A stretch of 64,000 nucleotides of DNA, taken from NCBI GenBank assembly GCA_950295325.1, contig OX485806.1:17236001-17300000 (forward strand), written 5' to 3'. This DNA comes from Polytrichum commune (lineage: Eukaryota; Streptophyta; Polytrichopsida; Polytrichales; Polytrichaceae). A program made the translations under genes and the position numbers. Shown here in pieces: positions 1-11,545 of the stretch. The notes beneath the pieces are model-generated. The model made no database searches. It had not been told where the DNA came from and saw only the letters and a list, made by a program, of their open reading frames with translations. The number at the start of each line of letters is the position of its first letter. Within the stretch, counting starts at the first letter, position 1.

Positions 1-2256
1 CTAATTAGACAAAGCAATGTACTCCCGTATGCGATAACTCCCTCTCTCTCCCCCTACAAATCCTTGGCCGAAGACTTTGTATGTATACACACACACACAC
101 ACACCCACCCACCCACCCGTGTGTGTAGTAGCATCATGTATGGTTTAGCAGTCGTCATATTGGCAAAGGCAAAGGCAAAGGCAGTCCAACTGGTGAACTG
201 GGTGACTGGTGCATGACATTATTATTATTACTATTATTATTGTTGTAGTACCACCACCTCATAAGCAACTGGTTGACTTCGCATCACATGACATCATACC
301 ATACAATGGCACATGCCACTCTACATGCTATATATGCTATATATGCTATGAAGGTCCCGGTTGACATTATTTATGTATGTATGTATGTATGTGTGTGTGT
401 ATGTATGATGCCCGCTTTGCTTTACTTTACTTCCCTTCTTTCATTCAACAACCCCGGTACACAAATTAGGTTGACATGAAACATTCATGGCGGCATTCAA
501 GTGGTACAGCCATGTTGTGAGGCTTAGTAGTTGGTTGAATTACTCTCTCTATATATATATAAGGGGCTGTTTGTTTATATACATCATCATGTACCATGAA
601 GTCGTCCCATGTCAGACACAGCATTTTTCCATGCTCACGCTGCTTCATGGTGACACTTCCATGGTCGTCCGAATTTTATTTTTAAAAAGAAACAAAAAAA
701 AACACATTCCTGAGGGTTTTTGAGCACCTAATTAATCGACTAGGTGTAAATTGAACGTGGACCGTGCACCAAAAAGTAGGTGTGGTGGTTTTTTTGAGTA
801 TGTGTTTAAAGAGGGCAGTTTTGGGAATTTTCTTCTTCTTCATGTTTGACCTTCTCCCCTTCTTCTTCTTAGCTTCGTTTCTCGTGAATATGAAAAACGT
901 TTGGCAAAAAGATAAAAAGATAAAAAGATTGAAAATTTATTAAAATGGCATTTCTTTGTCACGTGGTCCCTTGACATATGTAGCGAGAGAACCTCTTTTG
1001 CCTCTCCCACTGCAAAACCCGTTGGACCGTGACAGTGGATAATGTAGGCGTGAAAATAGGCATTTTGAGGACCTCAAGTTCCATGGTCACTCTTATATTA
1101 TTTTTTCTTCTTCATGTAAACCAAACTGGTCCCGGAACGAGTTCAACGGCCAATCACATATTTTAGAAGAACAAGGGATGACTTCATGGTCCATGATGCA
1201 AACAAATCCTCAGTAGTAATATTTATATCAGTGTCCGGGGAGGTTTTTAGGCATAATATGTCAAATCCTAGTCTTTCCAAGATGAACCGGTTACATGTTG
1301 TAATCTTTCGATTTTTCTTCATTGACCAAATATTCGAGGTATATTCCATAGATGCCTATGAGGTGATCAATAATTTTCCTGAAGTCTTGAACTTCAATTG
1401 CTTCATCTATAACTGGCGGTCTATTCTCCCGATTCATTGATTTATATCTACATCAGCCTACCAGCCTTGTTGAATCTTCACCTCTTTCCGTATCAATGAA
1501 TCCAAGACAACCATGCATGTTTTATAAAATAACATGAAGTAATCTAATGTGATTACTTCTATTATGATGATAATAATAATTAACAATAAAACTTGCAACT
1601 GTAATATTTAGATAAATTGGCATCACAAAGCTAGTGACAGGGAATTATCGCATACAAGTGCACCTCTCATTTACCTTTTAAACAAAAAAACAAAAAAAAC
1701 TTGAAATAGCATGCATTTTGGAGGGTTTTTGATGTTAAATTGATATTGATATTAGTTTCCAAAGTCTCAAATTAGTCTAGACCAAGTCGTTTGAGATACA
1801 CCAATCATAAACTTATAGGGGGTCAAGCTAATATGTGATGGTTGAGCAGTATGCTTGTATGCAATAATTCCCTCTCGCCCAACAAGCCTAGCATATGGTT
1901 GAGATGTTCAACTTGTAATTGGATGTTGCCACCATGCGTCACTAGAGCAAGTGATCTATTCATACCTACACATGTAATTAGTTTTTTAAGCATTTGATAT
2001 AATGAAGATCATTGACTTGTCTTGATTTTTGTTGGGTCTTATTGTCAACTGAAAGGAGATTTTAACTCAACTTTCCATGTAGTATTTTGTTGGACAAAGT
2101 TTTGATTAGAGGTGTGTCCAAAACTGCTCCTAGGCTCTCATGTTCATTTTGGTTTATAATTTTTAAAGGCCATTTTGGGGTAAGGGTCGCGATTAGGTGT
2201 GGTTGTGAGTTAATAATTAGAAAGAATCAATTGATCGAAGATCATTTCACAAGGAA
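1..2256. other. Gene-free stretch with microsatellites
   Basis: No supportable gene. It holds several simple repeats: an AC run near 88-105 followed by CCCA repeats, three GGCAAA units near 163-184, ATT repeats near 219-243, ATGT repeats near 370-410, and AGATAAAA-like repeats near 908-930. The segment around 740-770 resembles an internal part of the 2951-3462 element (the shared text starts CTAGGTGTAAA), so a decayed relative may lie at about 735-1195. The short open frames follow the simple repeats and have no recognisable domain. Confidence 0.6.
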
Positions 2257-2661
2257 CTACACTAAATAGGTAGATTAGTGTTGGAAACACTAATAGTCAA
2301 CGAAAACGCTAAATGTCAATTGTCTTCATAGTGTTAGAACATTGAATGTCAACTCTAACACTATTTGTACCAATTAGTAACTTTGAATATTTACAAAAGC
2401 GCATTTAGAGTTAGATGACATTTTTGTAGATCTTCAAATGAAGAATTGGAGGTAGAATATGTGAGCCTCATAGAAAATGTAATATGCTAAGAATTTGATA
2501 TTACAAAATTTAAACTTAATGGAACTCAACTTTGACAATGCAAAATAAAGACAAAGGAAATTGTAACACTAATTGTACTTTCAAGTGACATTTAGTGTTT
2601 TGGGTAACTATTGGCTCTAACACTAATCTTCATCTAACACTAATCTACCGATTTAGTGTAG
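2257..2661. mobile_element. MITE with CTACACTAAAT termini (copy 1)
   Basis: A 405-bp non-coding element. Its left end reads CTACACTAAAT and its right end ATTTAGTGTAG. The terminal inverted repeats extend to about 30 bp through a GGTAGATTAGTGTT segment with few mismatches. The interior carries several copies of an AACACTAAT motif. The target-site duplication is not clear, so the superfamily is unassigned. It shares its outermost bases with copies at 3800, 19890, 35278, 38325, 44407 and 63752, but its interior differs, so it is a sister family. Confidence 0.6.
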
Positions 2662-2950
2662 TGAGCTAAAGGCATTTTCATTGCCTTCACCATTCTACTC
2701 CAAAATGGCGGTGGAGGAGCTCAAAATTTGTAGTGGTCGAGGCACCACTGCTACAATATCAAATGTTAACCTCGTGCTCTACATAATACCATAATTTCTT
2801 TCAAATTTTATTTGAGAAGCATGGAAGGCGATGTGATGGGATGCATTGGGATCATTATACCTCTACTCCCTCTAAAGCAAGGTTGGAGGGCAATGTGGTG
2901 GGAGTGGTGTGAGCGATGGAGATGCTCTAAGCAAAAGTTTGTATCACTTA

Positions 2951-3462
2951 GGGGCGGTTTACACTATGGACCAAGAGCCATGACCATGAAATTCTAAAAT
3001 CTGTGATTGGAGAGTAAAGTGCTCTTGGTCCCATTTGGCTTTACACTACCTTGAAAAAAGGAGAATGACCACTAACTTTGAGGTCCCCAAAAACTACTAA
3101 AATCTGCCATTTGGATAATGTGCCATGGTCCAATGGGTTTTCCGTTGAGGCGAGGCAAAATGCTCGACTCGACGGAAATCAAGGGAGCCGTAAGGCTGAA
3201 AATCAGCCATTGGCCAATTTTTTTTTTAAAAAAAATTTCCCGATTTTTTTTGGGCATGTATTAAAAAAATCAGCACCTTCACTTTTTGGTGTGTGGTCAT
3301 TCCTCTTGGTCCACATTCGGTTTACACCTAGTGAAGGGCCCATGAACCATGAAAACTAATATTTTAGTAACTCGGACCATGGAAGTCGTCCCATGAAGTC
3401 GTCCCACGCAAAATAGGCCTCTTACGTGGGACGACTTCATGGTCCATAGTGTAAACCGCCCC
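2951..3462. mobile_element. PIF/Harbinger-type MITE, GGGGCGGTTTACAC family
   Basis: A 512-bp element with a 23-bp perfect terminal inverted repeat beginning GGGGCGGTTTACACTATGG. It is flanked by TTA at 2948-2950 and TTA at 3463-3465. A 3-bp TTA/TAA duplication and G-rich ends are typical of PIF/Harbinger and Tourist elements. A second, weaker set of related motifs (GGTTTACAC, CTCTTGGTCC) lies inside at about 3025-3060 and 3290-3340, so the ends look duplicated. There is no transposase; it is non-autonomous. Confidence 0.75.
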
Positions 3463-3799
3463 TTACATCCTCTCAATTGGCATGTGTACCTTTGAAGTTA
3501 TATCCACTCGGGACATGTGAAGTTGAATAACAACACCAACAAATTTTTTTAAACATCATTGCCGATGACTAAAGATTTAATGTTCACTTTGTTTTGGTCT
3601 CCCTGAATTAAATCTAACCAATATAGAGGGGACATGTGGTGCACCAAGGTTGTGATCATTACGCCCTTGCTTCTCTAAAATAGTGTTGGAGAACCATGTG
3701 GTGGATTACAATAGTGATCATCACACACTTCGCTCCTTCTAAAGTAATGAAGACAAACGTGATGATAACGATCACTATGGGAATCACGGTTCCTTACCA
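3463..3799. other. Gene-free stretch
   Basis: AT-rich sequence between two MITEs. I see no coding signal, RNA gene or repeat structure in it. Confidence 0.5.
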
Positions 3800-4178
3800 C
3801 TACACTAAGTACGATATTTAGTGTCGTATATATTTAATGTCACTATGGCAACTTCTCGGATGACGCTTCTTATGAATAAGTGAACAAATAGTGTCATGAA
3901 CGACGGATGAGTTCCTCCATTGGCCAAAACCCCACCTTCTCTTGTCCGCAACTTGTGATGAAATACTGGTCACGGATGATTGAAATTTGGTTGGAAAAAC
4001 CCTTTGGTAAGTGACCGTAATTGCAACCGTGTAAATCTATAACCCCCCCATGAATCTACAAGGAGTGACGAATAACATTGGGTTAACATTTAGTGTTGGT
4101 GACACTATACCACGGTTTACGATTAGTGTTGAGCAAGACAACTAGAATTGGTGACACTAAATATCATATTTAGTGTAG
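3800..4178. mobile_element. MITE with CTACACTAA termini (copy 2)
   Basis: A 379-bp element running from CTACACTAAGTACG to ATATTTAGTGTAG. Its interior, read on the opposite strand, matches the element at 35278-35673 (shared segments include GACACTTCTTATGAATAAGT-like text and the CAAGACAATTAGAATT region), so the two are copies of one family in opposite orientation. Each end is itself nearly self-complementary. Non-coding; the TSD is not resolved. Confidence 0.65.
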
Positions 4179-4332
4179 TTCTCTTCCACTAGACATATTT
4201 AAACCCATGAACATGGACTAAAAATCTATCATCGTAGTAAATCATAAAACCATGTAGTGGACGAGAACCAATGGTATAGAAACCATGATTCCCACGATGG
4301 GTGGAGATGCTAAAAGCAAGCAATAGGCTTAC

Positions 4333-4335
<3 letters not shown>

Positions 4336-4373
<38 letters not shown>
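4336..4373. repeat. GA microsatellite
   Basis: A run of about 19 GA units in an otherwise gene-free gap (4179-4451). The minus-strand open frame across it encodes only a Leu-Ser repeat and is not a gene. Confidence 0.95.
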
Positions 4374-4376
<3 letters not shown>

Positions 4377-4451
4377 AACTAGGGTGATGTGAGGCCACAT
4401 CCACCACCTTGTGGACAGGCAGAGCTGACCAACAACAACAACAACAAATAA

Positions 4452-5519
4452 GGGCCACTTCACACATGAGCCAAGAGCCATGACCACAAAGTTGTGAGAG
4501 CCCAAAAGAAAGTGTCCAAAGGCCGTCCCAACACACCTCCTAAATCATGTAGTGTGGTCACGGATCCTCAAGTGTAGTGTGAAGTCATATGTGATTGGGC
4601 TATCAACCAAATGCTATTTCAATGAATATTTATTCATGCGGGTCCTCACACATGATAAAATAGAATAAATCAACGGTTGTGAGCATTCAGAGTGCCATGG
4701 TCTCCCGGTTTTGTGCTAGGCCTACCTCCAAGAGGTGGTTTTTGAAAATAGTCCAAGCGACAATGAAACATGATCCATTTGATGCCATGTAGGAATTCAT
4801 GTAGACTTTACATCCATCTTGCATTCACATACTCCGTTGGTCCCTCAAGCGTAGTGTGAAGTGAACTTGGACCGGCTCCACCTTTTCCACCAATGAGAGT
4901 GCTTGAATTGTAATGGTCACAGGCTCTCAGTCTCGTGTGTGAAGTGGCCCTTAGGTTATGGCGATGGACTCCAAGGGGGTCCGCATACAAAGTTAGTCAA
5001 ACAAACTACGGGCAGGAATAATGCTTCACACACGAGACTGAGAGCCCGTGACCATTACACTTCAAGCACTCTCATTGGTGGAAAAGGCGGAGCCAGTCCA
5101 AGTTCGCTTCACACTGTGCTTGAGGGACCAACGGAGTATGTGAATGCAAGATGGATGTGAAGTCTACGTGGATTCCTACATGGCATCGAATGAACCACGT
5201 TTCATGGTCACTTGGACTATTTTTAAGAACCACCTCTTGGAGGCAGGTCTAACACAAAACCACCGGGAGACCATGGTACTTCGAACGCTCACAACCGTTG
5301 ATTTATTTTATTTAATCATGTGTGAGAACCCGCATGAATAGATGAATATTGAAATAGCATTTGGTTGAGGGCCTGGTCACACGTGACTTCACTCTGCACT
5401 TGAGGATCCGTGACCACACTACATGTTTTGAGAGGTGTGTTGGGATGGCCTTTGGACACTTTCTTTTGGGCTCTCACAATTTCACGGTCATGGCTCTTGG
5501 CTTGTGTGTGACGTGGCCC
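4452..5519. mobile_element. Inverted dimer of Tourist-like MITEs (GGGCCACTTC family)
   Basis: Two copies of the most common MITE in the window lie head to head. The left arm is 4452-4950 and the right arm 5024-5519, separated by about 73 bp. The arms are reverse complements of each other at roughly nine bases in ten by eye. The outer ends read GGGCCACTTCACACATGAG and, on the reverse strand, GGGCCACGTCACACACAAG. TAA flanks the whole unit at 4449-4451 and 5520-5522, which suggests the dimer may have moved as one element. The right arm has lost its inner GGGCCA. Open frames inside are repeat-derived. A transcript through it could fold into a ~500-bp duplex. Confidence 0.75.
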
Positions 5520-5522
5520 TAA

Positions 5523-6642
5523 TTTAGGTCTTGATTTGCACTACTAGGATTACCCCATTTAGTGTGTGTTACTATTCGGAGTTGTGCAGTGCAAGAACCT
5601 CTTCCTCTGGAGTTCATTTTTTACTAACAAAAGTTCAATAGGTTGTTCAGACATTATAAAACATAAAGGAGTTCGCTTGGTAACATTTTTACATTCTCAT
5701 TAAATAGTTATAGCACTATGTAACTCTGAGTAGTAACATACACTAATTGGGATAATAAGTGTGCTTAAGTCATCATTTAAAATCTCGTCGCAACATCAAA
5801 TGTTTCTCACTCCAACTAGTGATGATATGGGACTTCGGTTGGGAATCCAACTGCCTGCTTCACACATTAGTATCTTCCCCCCACCTAAAACCATTCTTCT
5901 TCTTCTTCTTCTTCTTCTTCTTCAACTTTTGTCGTTTGTGGCCAACATTTTGTTGGATATGATAAAACAACAAATTGCGCCATAACATTACTAAGCAATG
6001 AGTGTTCATCTATGTGGGCCCGCATGTAAGGAATTTTTATTTTTTCCTTTCTTAGTTTATACGGCGCTTTACTACTAAGGTCCGAAACAGCGTCCTTTGA
6101 GAATAGGCAGGCAACCCAATTTTTAATGGCCCACTATGAAGTATCGTAGGAAAGCTTGTGCGACAATTACTGGTAACTTGCAAAAGCGATAACGTGTTGC
6201 TCGAAGATGATGCCAACATTTAATTAATTAATTAATAATAATATCATTTTTGTTTTCTTATTTCAACGTCAAGTGAAAAAAGGACCTTGGACATTGCCAA
6301 AAGGGGAATAGGACCAGAGTGCTTATTACTTGAATGGTCCATCCACATTCTTATTGTCTGTAAATCGTTACATAGAACTTCCTTCTTGTTGAATGGTAAT
6401 TGGACACCATTGTCACTTGACCTCAAATATCGCCAAATCCATGTCCAACTAATAAGGTTGGTGTGTGTGGCCCTATTGTGGGCACTTCCAAACATACAAT
6501 TTTGACAGTCGGATCATATCATGAATTGTCTCATATGGTTGGCAATTGTAAGTCAGTTACAATATTGTTGTTTCGGGTGAGTTTCAAGTTTCAGAGTTGA
6601 AATGGAGATGGATAAAGTATAAGACATCAAAGTGACGATTTT
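5523..6642. other. Gene-free stretch with TTC microsatellite
   Basis: No gene seen. A TTC run lies near 5896-5922. The part at about 5545-5760 is a decayed relative of the CTACACTAAAT family (it contains CCATTTAGTGTGTGTTACTA). The remainder is AT-rich and featureless. Confidence 0.45.
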
Positions 6643-6781
6643 CATAACATTATTCAGATTCAGACTAGTGTTATGTGGGATTTGGCAATATTCCACAAAA
6701 TATTCCTAGATATCCCCCACATTCAGTCATGGAATATTGTAAGTCCCACATAACACTGTTATGGATCTGAATAATGTTATG
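6643..6781. mobile_element. Short MITE, CATAACATTATTCAG family (copy 1)
   Basis: A 139-bp foldback element with terminal inverted repeats beginning CATAACATTATTCAGAT. The repeats run inward about 30 bp through a GTGTTATG segment. The centre contains AATATTCC-type repeats. A close relative is at 8131-8285. No clear target-site duplication. Confidence 0.7.
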
Positions 6782-8130
6782 CTCGTCTTCTTTAAGTGAT
6801 TATATAACTTTTGTACACTGTGTGAACAATGGAGCATTGAAAACGGTTAGTGTATATATTCAACATTTATATTCCAATTTCTTCAACGCATGTTTTTTTT
6901 TGGGGGGGGGGGAGGAGGGTAACCTAGATATTCATTTAACCCCAAACTTTTCAAGCCTATAAAAGGGTTGTTTTGGGTGCATTTAATTCAATGTTGGTTG
7001 TGCAATTTTCATAAACAAGTTTTGAGGATCTTGAAACATGAGAGATAAGCTATTTTGAGGGGGAAATCGGGCATGAATGACCCTTTGGATTTTAGATTAT
7101 AATAATTGAAGGAAAGGGTGCACATGAAAATTCCATGTTTTATCCCCCCCCCCCCCCCCAAGTAGACCTTTGATCAATCAAATTAACCCAAAAATTGAGT
7201 AGAATGCTTGTATGCTCCACTAGATGGAAACAACTCAATAGTTGAGCACCTCCACAAATTCTCATGTCAAAATAGGCTAGCCACTGTGCATTTGAAGTAT
7301 GTACGCTGTCCCATATTTGTAGCCACGTATATGTAAAAAACATCTTAAAACCAGAGTGTGTCCAAATGGTAAATTAAACGGTCGATGTAAGCACAAAAGA
7401 CAATTTTACACAACCAGTAAAAAAACATTTCTTACCAAAACATACATTGTTGATGCTCATGGAAAGCTTGCATTGGGGTGGCAACTATTGATTGAAGTCA
7501 ACACCATCACATGAGCTCCCAACACAACAAAAACATGACCACTTCCCACTTTGACCTTTTTTTTTCAAATTCTAATCATCTCCACGTGCCTATGGGTAGA
7601 TATCCATATTGGCTTGATGTTTGTAGTTTTTTTTATCACATATGATTGAGTTAGGCAGGCTTAAAGTTAAGGAAGAAATCATCCATCAACCAAAAATGGG
7701 TTGCTAGGGAAGCTCGGGGTTAAGTATCAACACACATACGTTATCAATAATTATAACTAAATCAAGGGAGAACCGATCTTCAATCCGGTTTATTCACATG
7801 CTTACATCATAGATTTGGTAGTGCAACACAAAGTTTTTTTTTTGGTGTAAATTGAAGAACATGAAAAACTACCGGAATAACACCACATATCTTAGATAAA
7901 GGTGGCACTTTGGAAGAACATGGGCTTGTCCTTTTGCACATCCCCTAACCTAACCTTCGAATGAATCAAGAGGGAGATTTTGCAACTGGTCATCAACATG
8001 GGATGTGCAGTTTGTTGTTGGCTAACCACACCAACTTGCAGTTTGTGCAAGACCGGCTACATGTCTCCACTACCAACCTTTAATTATACTCAAAAAGCTG
8101 AAAGCTTCTAAGGAATGTGGCCCCATTGTT
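6782..8130. other. Gene-free stretch with homopolymer runs
   Basis: No supportable gene. Uninterrupted runs of 11 G (6902-6912) and 16 C (7144-7159) occur here. The short open frames have no recognisable domain. Confidence 0.5.
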
Positions 8131-8285
8131 CATAACATTATTCAGATCCATAATAGTGTTATGCGGGATTGACAGTATTCTAAGGAATATTCTTTGTATT
8201 TTCCACATTCGGTATGAATGTGAGGAATATCCATGGAATATTCTCAGCCCCACATAACACTGCTATGGATTTGAATAATGTTATG
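8131..8285. mobile_element. Short MITE, CATAACATTATTCAG family (copy 2)
   Basis: A 155-bp foldback element with the same CATAACATTATTCAGAT ends as 6643-6781. Flanking DNA is partly shared too: both copies have a GGATCATGAATTGT and TTTCAAGTTTCA neighbourhood (before copy 1, after copy 2). They may be parts of a larger old repeat. Confidence 0.7.
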
Positions 8286-10049
8286 TTGGCACTTCCGACT
8301 CCACAAATTATATCAGTTGTTGGACTGGATCATGAATTGTTGTTTCATTTGGGTAACAATTATGAAGGACATAAATTGTCGTTTCAAGTTTCACAAGTAT
8401 AGTAGAAGTTTGCATAAGTTGAAAGAGGTCAAAGTGAAAATTCATGTTCATTTCTATTTACTTACATAGGCCCTCCCAAATGTAGTTCTTAATTATTGAA
8501 CTTAAAAAGCATGCTCAATATTTGAGCACATACTAGTACAATTTCATTGTTACATGTGTCTTTTGAGGGTTCAAGACACCTGGATTTGAGTTTAATGAAG
8601 GTATTTTATGTCATTAAAAGGTCGATGCATTGATTTAACATGACATTGAAAAGACATGTGTTCAAAAGAGTTTGGACTATGTGATCAAAATTTGTTAACC
8701 ATTCTAAGCTCAGTGACCAAGTTAATTGTTTGGGGGGAGGGGGACCTATGTGACCTTGTGGCTCAATGTCAATGGATATTGAAAACTCTTGACAATTCAA
8801 GATTACCTCCAAAACTTTATGGAACCGATTTTGACTTCTTCAAATATATTTGTGGATGCACAAAAAGTTGAACACCGTGTGAATATGAGTAGTACAAAGG
8901 GGGCAAACAACAAAATATAATCAAATGGAGGTGTCCAATTAACCCCTAAATCCCTACGAAACCCAAAGTGACCAATTTTAGGTGGTTTTTTTTTCCCAAA
9001 TGAGAGCTTTGCCTATGTTGGATGGTCATGAAATGACAAGGAGCGTCAATGAAATTGAAGTTTTGCATACAATGCCCCAAATTGCATTGGATTTGGATGA
9101 AACGTCTACCTTGTGGAATCTTTCAAAGTGAAATTTTGTCATGGCCGTTGGCACGCGGTGGTTTCGACAAACCTGCCCATCGATAGACACCTTCGCCTGA
9201 TCCTTTTCTTTCCACTTTAAACATGTAAATTATGAATCCCCTTAGCTATGTAGGTCGCCTGCAAAGCATAAGCATAAGTGCACTCCTCAAAGATTGTTCT
9301 CTTTGGCCAAGCATGCCATTTGGGCAAGTGTTCATGTGGATTTGAGCTTCAAGGAGAAACACACAAATGTTGAATGTGTGTTGTGACATGAGGACATCCG
9401 TTCCCTAGAGTTTCAGGATACAAGAGATGGAGTGGCATTACAAAGGCTAGGGTAGGGTGTATTCATTAGGGTAATGTCACCTTCGGGAACAGAGAAATGT
9501 CACCACAAGTGGCTTAATTCATTGTGATGAGCAATAAGCATATGCTGAAATGCTTAATTAACTAACTGTAATTATAATCACCTGACTATATATATCTGAT
9601 TGTATTGGGAGTTGACATTAACTCAACTTATCAATATAAAGTCTATCTGCACACTACTTGAACCCCGACTCAATAGTCAAACAATGCATTCTTTATGACC
9701 CTTCACACCATGGTCATGAAGAAGGCCCAACTTACAAATATACATGCCTTTGTGCATGATTGGAGTTTGGGCATGGGATGTCATTTGCTAAGGATCCCGG
9801 GACCCCGGGTGGTTACTTGCGTTACCCCTTTGATAAGGCTTGAGTCAATTAATTTTTTCAAGCTTGGAAAGAAAGAAAAGAAAACACCAGTCAAATTCTT
9901 GATTGGCGTGAATGCGAGCATGTTAGCCTTGTATTAATCATGGGTATCCATGATGTAGTAAATAGTGTCTTGTCTTCCTTTCGGGAGGTGGGCTTTGTGT
10001 TTACATAGTGTAGGTATCATACTATGTTCGAAGATTAGTTACCATGTTT
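8286..10049. other. Gene-free stretch
   Basis: AT-rich sequence with only short open frames. Apart from the partial repeat at 8286-8480 that resembles DNA before the 6643 MITE, nothing is recognised. Confidence 0.45.
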
Positions 10050-11545
10050 CTTAGGTTAGGGAAAGAGGGGGGGGGGGTGTAGAGGCTTGTTTATTATCTA
10101 ATTTTCTTTTGTTGAGGATTAGGTATTTGATGGCATTTTGGTGTATGTTTTTCATGAGGCTTTTGGTGATGAATTTGGGGATGTTGGGTTTGTTGAGTTT
10201 GTTCATGGAGTGTTCATGTATGGCTCCTCTTACCTTGATTGTGATGATTATGAGGGGGTTAACTTTATAGTTGTTGTTTCGTAGGGTGTTCATTAGTGGG
10301 TCATATTTGGTGTGTTTGTGTTTGTTAATTTTTGGGCACAAATAGCATGGTTGCGTTTGATGGCAAGAGAGGGAAGTATCGGGGTTTGGCTATTGTTGGG
10401 GGCTCTAAGTATGCATAGGGTATGTGGCCTCAATTTTGCTAGGCAGGGGCTAGTCATGTGGATGCATGTACATCGGAGGATCCATCATGGGAATTTGGAG
10501 TCTAGGGGGTGTGTTGGCATGGGAACCTGCGTTGATCAAGATAATTAAAAAAAAGGTGGATTTTTTGGCTTGTAATGTTTGAACGACTAAGGTGTACGAC
10601 TTTATTGTGTATGGCATTTCTTAGGCCTTTAAGATGTTGGTCTTCGCACGTAGATAGGAGGTGGGGCCATGTATCTCTATCATTCTTGGAGCATGCTATA
10701 CAATTGGGGTTGGGATGGGTAAGGGGCCAAAAGACGTTTTTCCATGATTGCCCGTGTATTGGGTGTATCGGAATTTTAAGGTTTGGGTGATTTGGGTGAT
10801 TTGAACATCTAATATTCTTGGGGTTTTCCAAAATGATTGGATAGTTTGTGGTTTATTTGGTTGGTGGAGAATCATTTCTCTATATATGGGAATTTATTCT
10901 TGTCAGTGGTGGTTTCTTGTCCCCAATGATCTTTGTTGATAAATGAGTGTGGATTCCATATGAATCCATCATGTGTAGCAGTCGAGCAACTTGCTAGCCA
11001 ATATGGGGTAGTATGGGCTATGTGTATATGAGGGGTGGGGGTGGTTTGGTCTTTGTGTACTCCCTTGTTTGATAGGGCATCTACTCTTTCATTTCTAGTA
11101 ATGGTAGTGTGTGAGTGGACTTTGTGGATAAATATTTTGGGTTTGGTGTACAATTACAACTATGTGTAGCTTGTCTGGGTGGTGGTGTTGTGAGGATGCC
11201 TAATGTGGTTGTTCATTGGGAATATATTGTTGAGGTTGTCCGTGAATATATAAGTGTCGAGGCGGGTGGTTTGTGTGGTTTTTATGGTGATTAGAATAGC
11301 GTTGAGTTATGCTTAAAGGATATTTTGGTATCTAGGTAGTCTTTCTAATATTTAGATGTTGTTATCAAGGTTGTAATCTTGAGCTGATTATGTTACCTTC
11401 TATATTTCCTTCAACATTTTTGGTTGGGGGGGTGAAGGAGCCATCTATGTACATGCATTGTTGGGGGCTGAATTTGAGGGGATGGATATTGTGGTATTCA
11501 TTTGGTAAGATATGACAGTTGGTCTACGGGGAGGAGGTATGTTAT
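10050..11545 (-). mobile_element. 5'-truncated LINE relic (copy 1), minus strand
   Basis: Decayed non-LTR retrotransposon, read on the minus strand from about 11545 to 10050. In coding order it shows the start of RNase H (a Y-I-D-G-S-F motif, Asp codon at 11443-11445), the RNase H C-terminal motif (H-S-H-x-x-I-x-x-N-E-R-x-D-A-L, about 11080-11130), then a zinc finger of form C-x2-C-x9-H-x4-C at 10646-10702 with D-T-W-P-H-L-L inside, followed by an L-R-N-x2-H-N stretch. Frameshifts and stops break the frame. No reverse transcriptase is seen, so it is truncated just 5' of RNase H. It matches the copy at 32800-34345 in sequence and domain order. Confidence 0.65.
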
